The notes under the pieces: generated by a model | What the model was told of the DNA's origin: nothing | What the model saw: only the letters and a program-made list of their open reading frames with translations | Database searches by the model: none | Position numbers and translations under genes: made by a program | In this document: positions 7,150 through 12,873 of the stretch, in pieces | Layout: every line of letters begins with the position of its first letter | How positions within the stretch are numbered: position 1 is the stretch's first letter | Source: SZUA-76 sp945787585 | GTDB lineage: Bacteria; Pseudomonadota; Gammaproteobacteria; SZUA-140 | Reading direction: 5' to 3' | DNA: 12,873 nucleotides | NCBI GenBank assembly: GCA_947258425.1 | Contig: CAMYIG010000073.1 | Location: 1-12,873, forward strand

Positions 7150-8274
7150 CTAGCCCCAGTTCAGCCCGCCCCCTGTCTGGTATTCGGTCACACGCGTCTC
7201 AAAGAAGTTCTTCTCTTTACGTATGTTCGATTGTTCGTCCAGCCACGACAGTGCACATTGGGCGCCGGGAAAAGGCTCATCAAAACCGAGCTGCCGGGCA
7301 CGCCGGTTCGCGATATAGCGGAACTGTTCAATGTGCTGCGCGGCATTATAGCCCAACATCGGTTCTCGCAATATATAGCTGGCATAAGCTGTTTCGGCTG
7401 CTTCGGCCTCATCCCACATCTGACGCAATGCCCCCGCATCAGGGGTGATTTTCTCTTCCAGCATAATCTGTTTTACGGTGCGGATACCAAAACTGCAGTG
7501 CATCACCTCGTCTCGCATAATATATTGCAACTGTTCTGCCGTTCCTTTCATCAGACCGCGACGTTGTAGTGCAAAGATCGGGCTAAAACCATTAAAAAAC
7601 CAGCACCCTTCAAATACTGCTGCGAAAAAAATGTAAGACATCAGAAATTCTTGCAGGTCATCCCGCTTAGTGAGATCAATATCAGCACGCAGCACCGCAT
7701 TGAGGCGTTGATTCGCAATCTTTATTTTCGAATAAATCTCTGGCACAACTCTGTAGCGATTATAGATCTCCCCCTGCTCGATACCAATGGTTTCAATACA
7801 GTGCTGATAGGTCCAGGTGTGCAGCGCCTCTTCATAAACCTGTCGGGCCTGATAGATCTGCAATTCCGGCGCGCTCATCTTCTCCATCACGGCTAATCCT
7901 ACATTACGCATCGCCATAATATCGGAGGTTGTTAGATAAGCTAGTACATTTTCATAGACATGGCGCTCGTTACCGTTCAGCTTATGATGATAATCCTGCA
8001 CATCCTGCGTCATATTAATATCCAGTGGCGTCCAGTGATTTTTATTGGCATTCAGAAAGTATTTCCATGCCCACGAATATTTAAAGGGCGCAAGTTGATT
8101 GATATCAGACTGTCCATTCACCACGCGCTTATCTTCCGCACGCACCGGCTCAAGGTGGCCTAACTCATCGTGATCAAGCTCGTCTACAAGATACTGTACC
8201 GCCGGATCGATCATTGCGCTATCGGAAATTTTCGCAGCACTCGAACTGCTTAATGGGTTATCCCAGTTCAACAT
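7150..8274 (-). CDS. nrdB: Ribonucleoside-diphosphate reductase beta subunit (class Ia, radical-generating)
   Basis: This 374-residue subunit houses the di-iron/tyrosyl-radical cofactor that the alpha subunit needs to make deoxyribonucleotides aerobically. Metal ligands align with E. coli R2 by spacing: Asp118, Glu149, His152 (EEALHTWTY), Glu222, Glu256 and His259 (RDEVMH). The radical tyrosine is Tyr156, four residues after His152, just as Tyr122 follows His118. Because Tyr and Asp are both kept, this is a standard di-iron class I enzyme and not the Mn/Fe class Ic form that has Phe. The C-terminus ends YQTGGGLNWG, the tail that docks into NrdA. ATG 8274 has AAGGAG 7 bases upstream. Only 13 bases separate it from nrdA, so the pair is cotranscribed and shares the cobalamin riboswitch. 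Confidence 0.97.
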   Translation of the reverse strand: MLNWDNPLSSSSAAKISDSAMIDPAVQYLVDELDHDELGHLEPVRAEDKRVVNGQSDINQLAPFKYSWAWKYFLNANKNHWTPLDINMTQDVQDYHHKLNGNERHVYENVLAYLTTSDIMAMRNVGLAVMEKMSAPELQIYQARQVYEEALHTWTYQHCIETIGIEQGEIYNRYRVVPEIYSKIKIANQRLNAVLRADIDLTKRDDLQEFLMSYIFFAAVFEGCWFFNGFSPIFALQRRGLMKGTAEQLQYIMRDEVMHCSFGIRTVKQIMLEEKITPDAGALRQMWDEAEAAETAYASYILREPMLGYNAAQHIEQFRYIANRRARQLGFDEPFPGAQCALSWLDEQSNIRKEKNFFETRVTEYQTGGGLNWG

Positions 8275-8287
8275 AATTCACTCCTTT

Positions 8288-11083
8288 TTATTGACACGCT
8301 TCACAATCGGGATCATCAATCGAACACAGTTGTGGCTCGTTCGGTACGACGACGTGCGTTGCACTCTTCTCAACATGTGTCGCGCCCAGCGTGCGTAAAT
8401 AATAGGTTGTCTTAAGGCCCCGAACCCAGGCGAGCTTATAAAGACTGTCCAGTGCCTTGCCATCCGGTTCGGCCAGATAGAGATTGAGCGATTGCGCCTG
8501 ATCGAGCCATTTCTGCCGTCGGCTTGCCGCCTCTATTAGCCAGCGAGAATCGATTTCAAATGCGGTTGCATACTTCTGCTTGAGCGACTGTGGAATTCGT
8601 TCGATCCGCTGCACCGAACCATCAAAATATTTCAGATCATTTACCATCACATCATCCCATAGTGACAGTGTTTTAAGGTCGTTGACGAGTTGGTCATTGA
8701 TGACGGTAAACTCTCCCGACAGATTAGATTTAACAAATATATTTTGGTAAGTCGGTTCAATCGATTGCGTCACACCACAGATATTAGAAATCGTCGCTGT
8801 CGGGGCGATGGCCATACAATTAGAATTACGCATACCGATATTTTGAACACGCTCACGCAGACTCGCCCAGTCGAGTGCCGTCGTCTCATCGACATCAAAA
8901 AATCGTCCGCGTGACTGTTTAAGCAGGCTTAATGAATCGTAAGGCAACACCCCCTGACTCCACAGAGAACCTTCAAAACTCGCATAACGTCCACGCTCTT
9001 CCGCCAAATTTGTGGATGCAGTAATCGCATGATATGAAACCAACTCCATCGAGTGATCCGCAAAGGTTACTGCGTCAGCTGAGGCGTAGGTCAGGTTTAG
9101 TTTATACAGTGCCTCCTGAAAACCCATCAGTCCTAATCCCACGGGACGGTGACGTAGATTAGAACGCCGCGCCTGTGGTACTGCGTAATAGTTATACTCA
9201 ATCACGTTATCGAGCATCCGCATCGCAATATTGATGGTGTGCGCCAGCTTGTCAACATCGATGCCTTTTTCTGTGACATGCGCGGCGAGGTTGATCGAAC
9301 CGAGATTGCAGACTGCAATCTCTTTTTCCGAGGTATGCAGTGTAATCTCGGTACACAGATTGGAACTATGTACCATCCCCTCATGCTGGTTGGTGTAACG
9401 AATATTGCACGGGTCCTTAAACGTCATCCAGGGGTGCCCTGTTTCAAATAACTGCCCGAGCATTTTTCGCCATAGCGTGACGGCAGCCAGGCGTTTAAAG
9501 GTTTTAAGCTCGCCACGATCCGCCGCCGCTTCGTAGGTTTCATACCGTTCACGAAAGGCCACCCCGGTTAGGTCATGCAAATCTGGCGTTTCGTCTGGTG
9601 AAAAGAGTGTCCACTGCCCCTCTTCTGCGACGCGCTCCATAAAGAGGTCTGGAATCCAGTTGGCACTATTCATATCGTGTGTGCGACGACGTTCATCGCC
9701 GGTATTCTTGCGCAGATCTAGAAATTCCTCGATATCGATATGCCAGGTTTCGAGATAGGCGCAGACTGCTCCTTTTCTTTTACCGCCCTGATTGACTGCT
9801 ACGGCAGTGTCGTTTGCTACCTTCAAAAATGGCACCACCCCCTGAGACTCACCATTGGTGCCTTTAATTTTAGCGCCAAGACCACGTACCGGGGTCCAGT
9901 CATTGCCCAGTCCACCGGCGAATTTAGATAGCAGTGCATTATCTTTAAGTGCATCGTAAATCCCTGCAAGATTATCCGGCACAGTAGTCAGATAACAGGA
10001 TGATAGCTGTGGGCGCAACGTACCAGAATTAAACAGTGTCGGCGTTGAACTCATAAAATCAAATGATGATAACAGCTCATAAAACTCTATCGCACGCGCC
10101 TCGCGGTCTATTTCATTAATTGCCAGCCCCATGGCTACCCGCATAAAAAAGGCCTGTGGTAACTCTAATCGCTGGTTATCATTATGAATAAAGTAGCGAT
10201 CATAAAGCGTCTGTAACCCCAGATAAGTAAACTTCAGGTCGCGGGTAGGTTTAATCGCCTGACCTAAGCGTTGCAGATCAAAGCACGTCAACTCTGAATC
10301 GAGTAGTTCTAAATTAGCAGCGTGATGGATATAGTCACTGAAGTAATCGGCATAACGCGCGGTCATTGAAGACTGGCCCACATGTGCTAATAAAACGGAA
10401 CTGAAACTGGACAACACCTCCTGTCGAAGACTATCGAGCAGCAGTCGTGCAGTCACATACGTGTAATTTGGTTCTTGTTCTATCAATGCACGTGCACTCA
10501 TCACCAACACCGTGCCAACATCTTTCGCTGTGATACCATCATAAATATTGCACATCGCTCCGCTAAAAATAAGCGCCTCATCGACGTCCGCAAGACCTTC
10601 ACAAGCCTCATGGATGATCATTTTAAGGCTCGTTTCATTGAGCAGTTGCTGAGTGCCATCGGACAAAATGGTATGGATAGGCTGCGTCTCACTGTCGCTA
10701 TCAACATTTGTTTCTGACTGTAGCTGGCGCTGTTGAGAGTGCGCTTCACGGTAAAGCACATAAGCGCGCGCAATTTTATGATGCCCGTTACGCATTAAGG
10801 CCAGCTCAACCTGATCCTGTATCTCTTCAATATGAATCGTGCCTATGCCGGTAATACGGCGAAACAGGGCATCGATCACTTCTGAGGTAAGCTGTTCGGC
10901 AATATCACGAATACGATGCGAGTCGTTGGCGTGTGTCCCTTCCACTGCGAGGAACGCTTTGGTAATCGCAATCTGTATCTTTGATGAATCAAAACTGGCC
11001 AGTTTGCCGTTACGGCGAATGACCTGCTGCTGTGAGTATTCGTGGGTGTCAGTGGTGACAGCTAATGGCGCGTTAGTCTGCAT
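8288..11083 (-). CDS. nrdA: Ribonucleoside-diphosphate reductase alpha subunit (class Ia, catalytic)
   Basis: The 931-residue protein reduces NDPs to dNDPs in the cytoplasm. An N-terminal ATP-cone (about 20-115, VIRRNGKLASFDSSKIQ) gives dATP/ATP activity control; the region around 120-140 is a linker. The catalytic barrel carries Cys363 (QLSSCYL), the Asn575-Cys577-Glu579 triad (SSNLCTE) and Cys592 (AVCNLGSINLA), the partner of Cys363. The radical-transfer pair Tyr894-Tyr895 (TTYYLRTLGATH) precedes the C-terminal redox-shuttle cysteines Cys920, Cys927 and Cys930 (CSIDDPDCEACQ, as in Pseudomonas-type NrdA). An in-frame TAG five codons upstream fixes ATG 11083, which has AGAGGG five bases before it. 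It is the first gene of the nrdAB operon, and its leader contains the promoter, cobalamin riboswitch and terminator described separately. Confidence 0.97.
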   Translation of the reverse strand: MQTNAPLAVTTDTHEYSQQQVIRRNGKLASFDSSKIQIAITKAFLAVEGTHANDSHRIRDIAEQLTSEVIDALFRRITGIGTIHIEEIQDQVELALMRNGHHKIARAYVLYREAHSQQRQLQSETNVDSDSETQPIHTILSDGTQQLLNETSLKMIIHEACEGLADVDEALIFSGAMCNIYDGITAKDVGTVLVMSARALIEQEPNYTYVTARLLLDSLRQEVLSSFSSVLLAHVGQSSMTARYADYFSDYIHHAANLELLDSELTCFDLQRLGQAIKPTRDLKFTYLGLQTLYDRYFIHNDNQRLELPQAFFMRVAMGLAINEIDREARAIEFYELLSSFDFMSSTPTLFNSGTLRPQLSSCYLTTVPDNLAGIYDALKDNALLSKFAGGLGNDWTPVRGLGAKIKGTNGESQGVVPFLKVANDTAVAVNQGGKRKGAVCAYLETWHIDIEEFLDLRKNTGDERRRTHDMNSANWIPDLFMERVAEEGQWTLFSPDETPDLHDLTGVAFRERYETYEAAADRGELKTFKRLAAVTLWRKMLGQLFETGHPWMTFKDPCNIRYTNQHEGMVHSSNLCTEITLHTSEKEIAVCNLGSINLAAHVTEKGIDVDKLAHTINIAMRMLDNVIEYNYYAVPQARRSNLRHRPVGLGLMGFQEALYKLNLTYASADAVTFADHSMELVSYHAITASTNLAEERGRYASFEGSLWSQGVLPYDSLSLLKQSRGRFFDVDETTALDWASLRERVQNIGMRNSNCMAIAPTATISNICGVTQSIEPTYQNIFVKSNLSGEFTVINDQLVNDLKTLSLWDDVMVNDLKYFDGSVQRIERIPQSLKQKYATAFEIDSRWLIEAASRRQKWLDQAQSLNLYLAEPDGKALDSLYKLAWVRGLKTTYYLRTLGATHVEKSATHVVVPNEPQLCSIDDPDCEACQ

Positions 11084-11230
11084 GGTTGCCCTCTTCTAAA
11101 TAGAATGTCGTAATTATTTAATTACGGGGCCAGGCGCAGAAAAACAGGAGAGCAGAAAGGTCGTGGCAACATAACCGCCACGCAGCTTCGTTAAACCTGT
11201 GACCCTAACGCGAGGCCCAGTTAAAACAAG
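11084..11230 (-). other. Structured 5' leader of nrdA downstream of the riboswitch terminator
   Basis: About 150 bases remain between the terminator T run and nrdA, much longer than needed for a ribosome-binding site. Two hairpins can be drawn: CGTGGC/GCCACG (11162-11182) and a near-perfect AT-rich palindrome (11109-11126). A 16-codon frame starting ATG near 11174 (minus strand) ends at a TAA next to the palindrome. Its ribosome-binding site is poor and I do not annotate it as a gene. Confidence 0.6.
11109..11126. repeat. 18-bp perfect palindrome in the nrdA leader
   Basis: CGTAATTA and TAATTACG face each other across TT, ending 26 bases before the nrdA ATG. As DNA it looks like an operator; as RNA it would form a 7-bp stem with a four-base loop just upstream of the ribosome-binding site. 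It does not match the NrdR box. Confidence 0.75.
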
Positions 11231-11258
11231 TTAAAACCGACGCAAAAAGATGCGACGG
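11231..11258 (-). terminator. Intrinsic terminator of the nrdA cobalamin riboswitch (expression platform)
   Basis: On the minus strand CCGTCGCA (11258-11251) pairs with TGCGTCGG (11244-11237) around TCTTTT, 7 bp with one T-T mismatch, followed by TTTTAA (11236-11231). It begins 8 bases after the riboswitch P1 stem, the usual place for a transcription-attenuation platform. The competing antiterminator pairing was not identified. Confidence 0.8.
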
Positions 11259-11266
11259 ATTGACCA

Positions 11267-11464
11267 TTCCGGCAGGTATTCGGACTTAGGGGCGTGATCA
11301 ATGGTTAAAAACTGATCGGTCTAGGTTACGGCTTCCCATCTTTTCAGACAGTGCCTGTGCAGTGCACTTGTAACGTTCGTTCCCCAATACCGCTGCGCGA
11401 CAGTCCCGGATTCACACCGGGTTCCCTGTAATAACAACCACTATATTTAGTGGCTGCACCGGAA
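11267..11464 (-). ncRNA. Cobalamin (adenosylcobalamin-type) riboswitch upstream of nrdAB
   Basis: Read on the minus strand, the 198-base element has the family's conserved blocks in order. P1 opens TTCCGGTGCAG (11464-11454). A variable hairpin (11453-11438) follows, then GGGAA, CCGGTGTGAATCCGG, ACTGTCGCGCAGCGGTA, GGGGAACG, GATGGGAAGCC, and finally the B12 box AGTCCGAATACCTGCC (11286-11271). The last bases, CTGCCGGAA (11275-11267), close P1 with the opening sequence. Cobalamin riboswitches normally turn genes off when the vitamin is plentiful. Placed before class Ia reductase, this matches the known logic (for example the Streptomyces nrdABS operon) in which B12 represses the B12-independent reductase in genomes that also carry class II NrdJ. 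A terminator follows directly. Confidence 0.96.
11438..11453. promoter_or_regulatory. NrdR-box-like palindrome inside the riboswitch
   Basis: CCACTATATTTAGTGG on the plus strand matches the 16-base NrdR consensus (acaCwAtATaTwGtgt) at 13 positions, including both CAC/GTG half-sites. It lies roughly 15-30 bases downstream of the predicted start, a position suited to repression. The same bases are the variable hairpin after riboswitch P1, so palindromy alone is expected there. NrdR usually binds two boxes about 31 bp apart; only a poor second match lies near the -10. Confidence 0.45.
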
Positions 11465-11473
11465 TCGAAGTAC

Positions 11474-11502
11474 AAGATAAAGGATAAAAAATGAAATATC
11501 AA
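11474..11502 (-). promoter_or_regulatory. Sigma70-like promoter of nrdAB
   Basis: TTGATA (11502-11497) and TATCTT (11479-11474) are separated by exactly 17 bases. Transcription would begin about 11466-11468, two to four bases before the riboswitch P1 stem, so the transcript would start with the riboswitch. This agreement supports the call. Confidence 0.7.
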
Positions 11503-11790
11503 GTGTTAAAAATTAACCATCCATGGTGAATTATATTACATCGTTAAATAGAGAAGGCGTTAGCACACTCTCACGCTGAGCAACTCTGGACTAACCCAGC
11601 TTGTGGTTAAGATAATCTGCAGGAGATGGTTTTATCCAAAACATCGAACAGCTGGTTGACGATCAATATCAGCCGTATCCGGTACAGTGATTGTACATCT
11701 GAACCTGCAACTAAGATGCTATAGCAGGCATTAAAGATTTAGAATAGCATTTTCATTTATTGCTTAAATACGGTGATTACGGCCATAAAG
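11503..11790. other. Intergenic region between the nrdA promoter and the spondin terminator
   Basis: I see no supported gene in these 288 bases. A plus-strand fragment (11625-11690) would read GDGFIQNIEQLVDDQYQPYP-like text to a TGA. It looks protein-like but has a stop shortly upstream and no start, so at most it is a remnant. A TGCTATAGCA palindrome lies near 11718-11727. Confidence 0.5.
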
Positions 11791-11824
11791 AATCAGGCAG
11801 GTAAAATGAAATACCTACCTGATT
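11791..11824 (-). terminator. Terminator of the spondin-domain gene
   Basis: Arms AATCAGGCAGGTA (11791-11803) and TACCTACCTGATT (11812-11824) form a 13-bp stem with one mismatch around an 8-base loop, 21 bases beyond the stop. On the minus strand it ends in ATTCTTTATGG, a weak T run. Confidence 0.7.
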
Positions 11825-11845
11825 AAACGCTAATAAAAGGAAGTA

Positions 11846-12520
11846 TCAATTACCCGCGTTGTGAACTCGCACCATCGCGGTGGGTCCACGCCAATCAAGA
11901 TCCGCAGGTGCTAAATCACCAATACCATGCACACCATTATGGATGGTTACAAAGCCTTCTCCATCACCTTCAATTGTTGCATTTGTTCCGCCACAGGGTG
12001 GCCCGGGAATATCGATACATAACTCATTATTATCTTCCGAACCGGCATCGTATGTCATTGCCATTGCATGTGAATAATGGTTCTTTTTAGGTGCCTTTAA
12101 CGTTGCTGAAGTGAACGCATCATTAGAAGTCGCCAACATACCCGCGACAGTAAAGTAGGTTCTCTTGGGAGCCTTAATTTCCACCGTAATCGAATGGCCC
12201 GGTAAGATAACCGGTAGTTCATGGTCTAATGTGGACATGACCGCAGAGACATCACTGTTGCCACTCAGTGATGCTAGTAATGGAGATACATTGCCGCTTT
12301 CTGCCATAATAACAAGCTCTGGCGAAGCCGCTTCAGTAACATTGAATAGTTTAAAGTGGCCGTTGTGAGCGATAACGGCAGGTGGCGTTATTATATGGTG
12401 CGCGGTCGTGTTGGTAATCGTAACGTGGTAGGTGTTCATTTTTTTTGTAGCATCATCCGCTATGGCAGTCGTGCATACCAGACTAGATGCGATAGCCAAT
12501 CCAAGCCGTAATGTTTTCAT
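11846..12520 (-). CDS. Secreted spondin_N-domain protein
   Basis: This 224-residue protein starts with a signal peptide (1-21, cleavage likely AIA/D), so it is exported. The mature part is almost entirely one bacterial spondin_N domain: TYHVTITNTTAHHIITPPAVIAH (30-52), the AxPELVIMAESGN block (66-77), a PG turn near 107, FTVAGMLATSNDAF (123-136), DAGSEDNNE (158-166), IPGPPCGG (171-178), DGEGFVTIHNGVHGIGDL (186-203) and a C-terminal DWRGPTAMVRV. The Asp/Glu/Asn-rich motifs suit the cation-binding sites known in eukaryotic F-spondin domains, and two cysteines (168, 176) could form a disulfide. Bacterial members are mostly uncharacterised; adhesion or ligand binding outside the cell is an inference. 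ATG 12520 has AGGAG 9 bases upstream. It has its own terminator and is probably a single-gene unit. Confidence 0.9.
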   Translation of the reverse strand: MKTLRLGLAIASSLVCTTAIADDATKKMNTYHVTITNTTAHHIITPPAVIAHNGHFKLFNVTEAASPELVIMAESGNVSPLLASLSGNSDVSAVMSTLDHELPVILPGHSITVEIKAPKRTYFTVAGMLATSNDAFTSATLKAPKKNHYSHAMAMTYDAGSEDNNELCIDIPGPPCGGTNATIEGDGEGFVTIHNGVHGIGDLAPADLDWRGPTAMVRVHNAGN

Positions 12521-12549
12521 TCGTTTAGCTCCTATGTTTGATCAATTAG

Positions 12550-12582
12550 CTTTTTTCATCCATTACCAATGAATGAAAAAAG
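12550..12582. repeat. 15-bp inverted repeat upstream of the spondin gene
   Basis: CTTTTTTCATCCATT (12550-12564) and AATGAATGAAAAAAG (12568-12582) are complementary at 14 of 15 positions around ACC. T and A runs lie inside the stem at its base, so it does not have the usual terminator form on either strand. It sits 30 bases before the spondin ATG, within or next to its leader. Confidence 0.75.
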
Positions 12583-12688
12583 AGCATAAATGACGAACTT
12601 CACATAGAAGTGACATGTTTATCACATTTCTATCACGGACAATTAGTAATAAATATTACATCAATCGTTAAGCGCAATAGCTATCTAA

Positions 12689-12873
12689 CTACTCCTCCAC
12701 TTTCCCACGCAACTCCTTTGTCTTGCTGCGCCGAGTCTTGCTGTCCATACGCCGCCGCTGTGAAGCTTTCGTCGGTCGGGTCGGCCGTCGTGTTTTTTTC
12801 ACTACCGACACCTCTTTAATCAATGCCTGTAATCGCGCAAGCGCATCTTCACGGTTTTTTTCCTGGGTACGGT
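12689..12873 (-). CDS. arfB: ArfB (YaeJ) peptidyl-tRNA hydrolase for ribosome rescue, C-terminal part only
   Basis: The last 60 residues are visible, beginning RTQEKNREDALARLQALIKE and ending TKELRGKVEE before a TAG. They align closely with the end of E. coli ArfB (RSLEMNREAALARL through the basic tail to LRGKV). In ArfB the tail of about 35 residues (here VVKKTRRPTRPTKASQ onward) is rich in Arg/Lys and inserts into the empty mRNA channel of stalled ribosomes, while the GGQ domain releases the nascent chain. The GGQ motif lies outside the window. The visible part is intact. It reads toward the spondin gene on the same strand, 168 bases away, with no clear terminator between. Confidence 0.9.
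   Translation of the reverse strand, partial: RTQEKNREDALARLQALIKEVSVVKKTRRPTRPTKASQRRRMDSKTRRSKTKELRGKVEE

Noticed and set aside
7108..7569. Plus-strand frame of about 150 codons opposite nrdB
   Set aside because: It is antisense to the conserved C-terminal half of NrdB; a shadow frame.
7150..8274. Class Ic (Mn/Fe) identity for NrdB, suggested by the Chlamydia-like C-terminal tail
   Set aside because: The radical Tyr156 and ligand Asp118 are present, whereas class Ic has Phe and Glu at these places.
11127..11176. 16-codon leader peptide frame (starts MLPRPFCSP) before nrdA
   Set aside because: It has a poor ribosome-binding site and no run of regulatory codons; it is more likely chance.
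11622..11690. Protein-like fragment between nrdA promoter and spondin gene
   Set aside because: It is only about 22 codons with a stop just upstream, no start and no recognised family.
12606..12635. CRP site upstream of the spondin gene (TGTGA near TCAC)
   Set aside because: Half-sites are 8 bases apart instead of 6 and the flanks do not match.

Overview
The window reads as a chromosomal segment of a gammaproteobacterium, with overall GC in the mid-to-high 40s by eye. This is inferred from the RhlE-type helicase, the ArfB C-terminus close to the E. coli protein, the NrdA tail and the cobalamin-riboswitch style. A marine or aquatic relative is plausible (the secreted bacterial spondin_N protein fits), but the species cannot be named from the sequence. 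Seven of the eight protein genes lie on the minus strand. No tRNA, rRNA, CRISPR array, transposase or phage gene was found.

Left part (1-3400). A membrane proteolysis/scaffold pair, nfeD followed by a slipin (SPFH) gene, is joined by a one-base stop/start overlap (TGATG); the slipin runs off the left edge. A 379-base gap holding a short 15-bp tandem repeat separates this pair from the only plus-strand gene, a secreted seven-bladed beta-propeller of the YVTN/lactonase type. That gene ends at a hairpin shared with the converging next gene.

Middle (3400-7149). An orphan thiamine-diphosphate enzyme of the acetolactate synthase superfamily follows. It is AT-rich compared with its neighbours, has no regulatory small subunit beside it, and is preceded by about 520 bases of AT-rich DNA without a convincing gene. 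Then comes the DEAD-box RNA helicase rhlE, with its own promoter-like TATAAT.

Right part (7150-12873). A class Ia ribonucleotide reductase operon, nrdA-nrdB, is the functional centre of the window. Its control region can be read almost completely: a sigma70-like promoter (11474-11502), a transcription start expected a few bases before a full cobalamin riboswitch (11267-11464), an intrinsic terminator 8 bases after it (11231-11258), and then about 150 bases of structured leader before nrdA. The logic is that cobalamin shuts off the oxygen-dependent, B12-independent reductase, which predicts a B12-dependent class II reductase (NrdJ) elsewhere in the genome. A palindrome matching 13 of 16 positions of the NrdR box sits inside the riboswitch, in one of its hairpins, so the same bases may serve as a DNA operator and an RNA helix. 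Beyond this lie a secreted spondin_N-domain protein with its own terminator and the C-terminal part of the ribosome-rescue hydrolase arfB.

Most genes are standard families. The observations most worth pursuing are the riboswitch/NrdR-box overlap upstream of nrdA, the extra structured leader after the terminator, and the AT-rich orphan thiamine-diphosphate enzyme whose active-site region departs from true acetohydroxyacid synthases.
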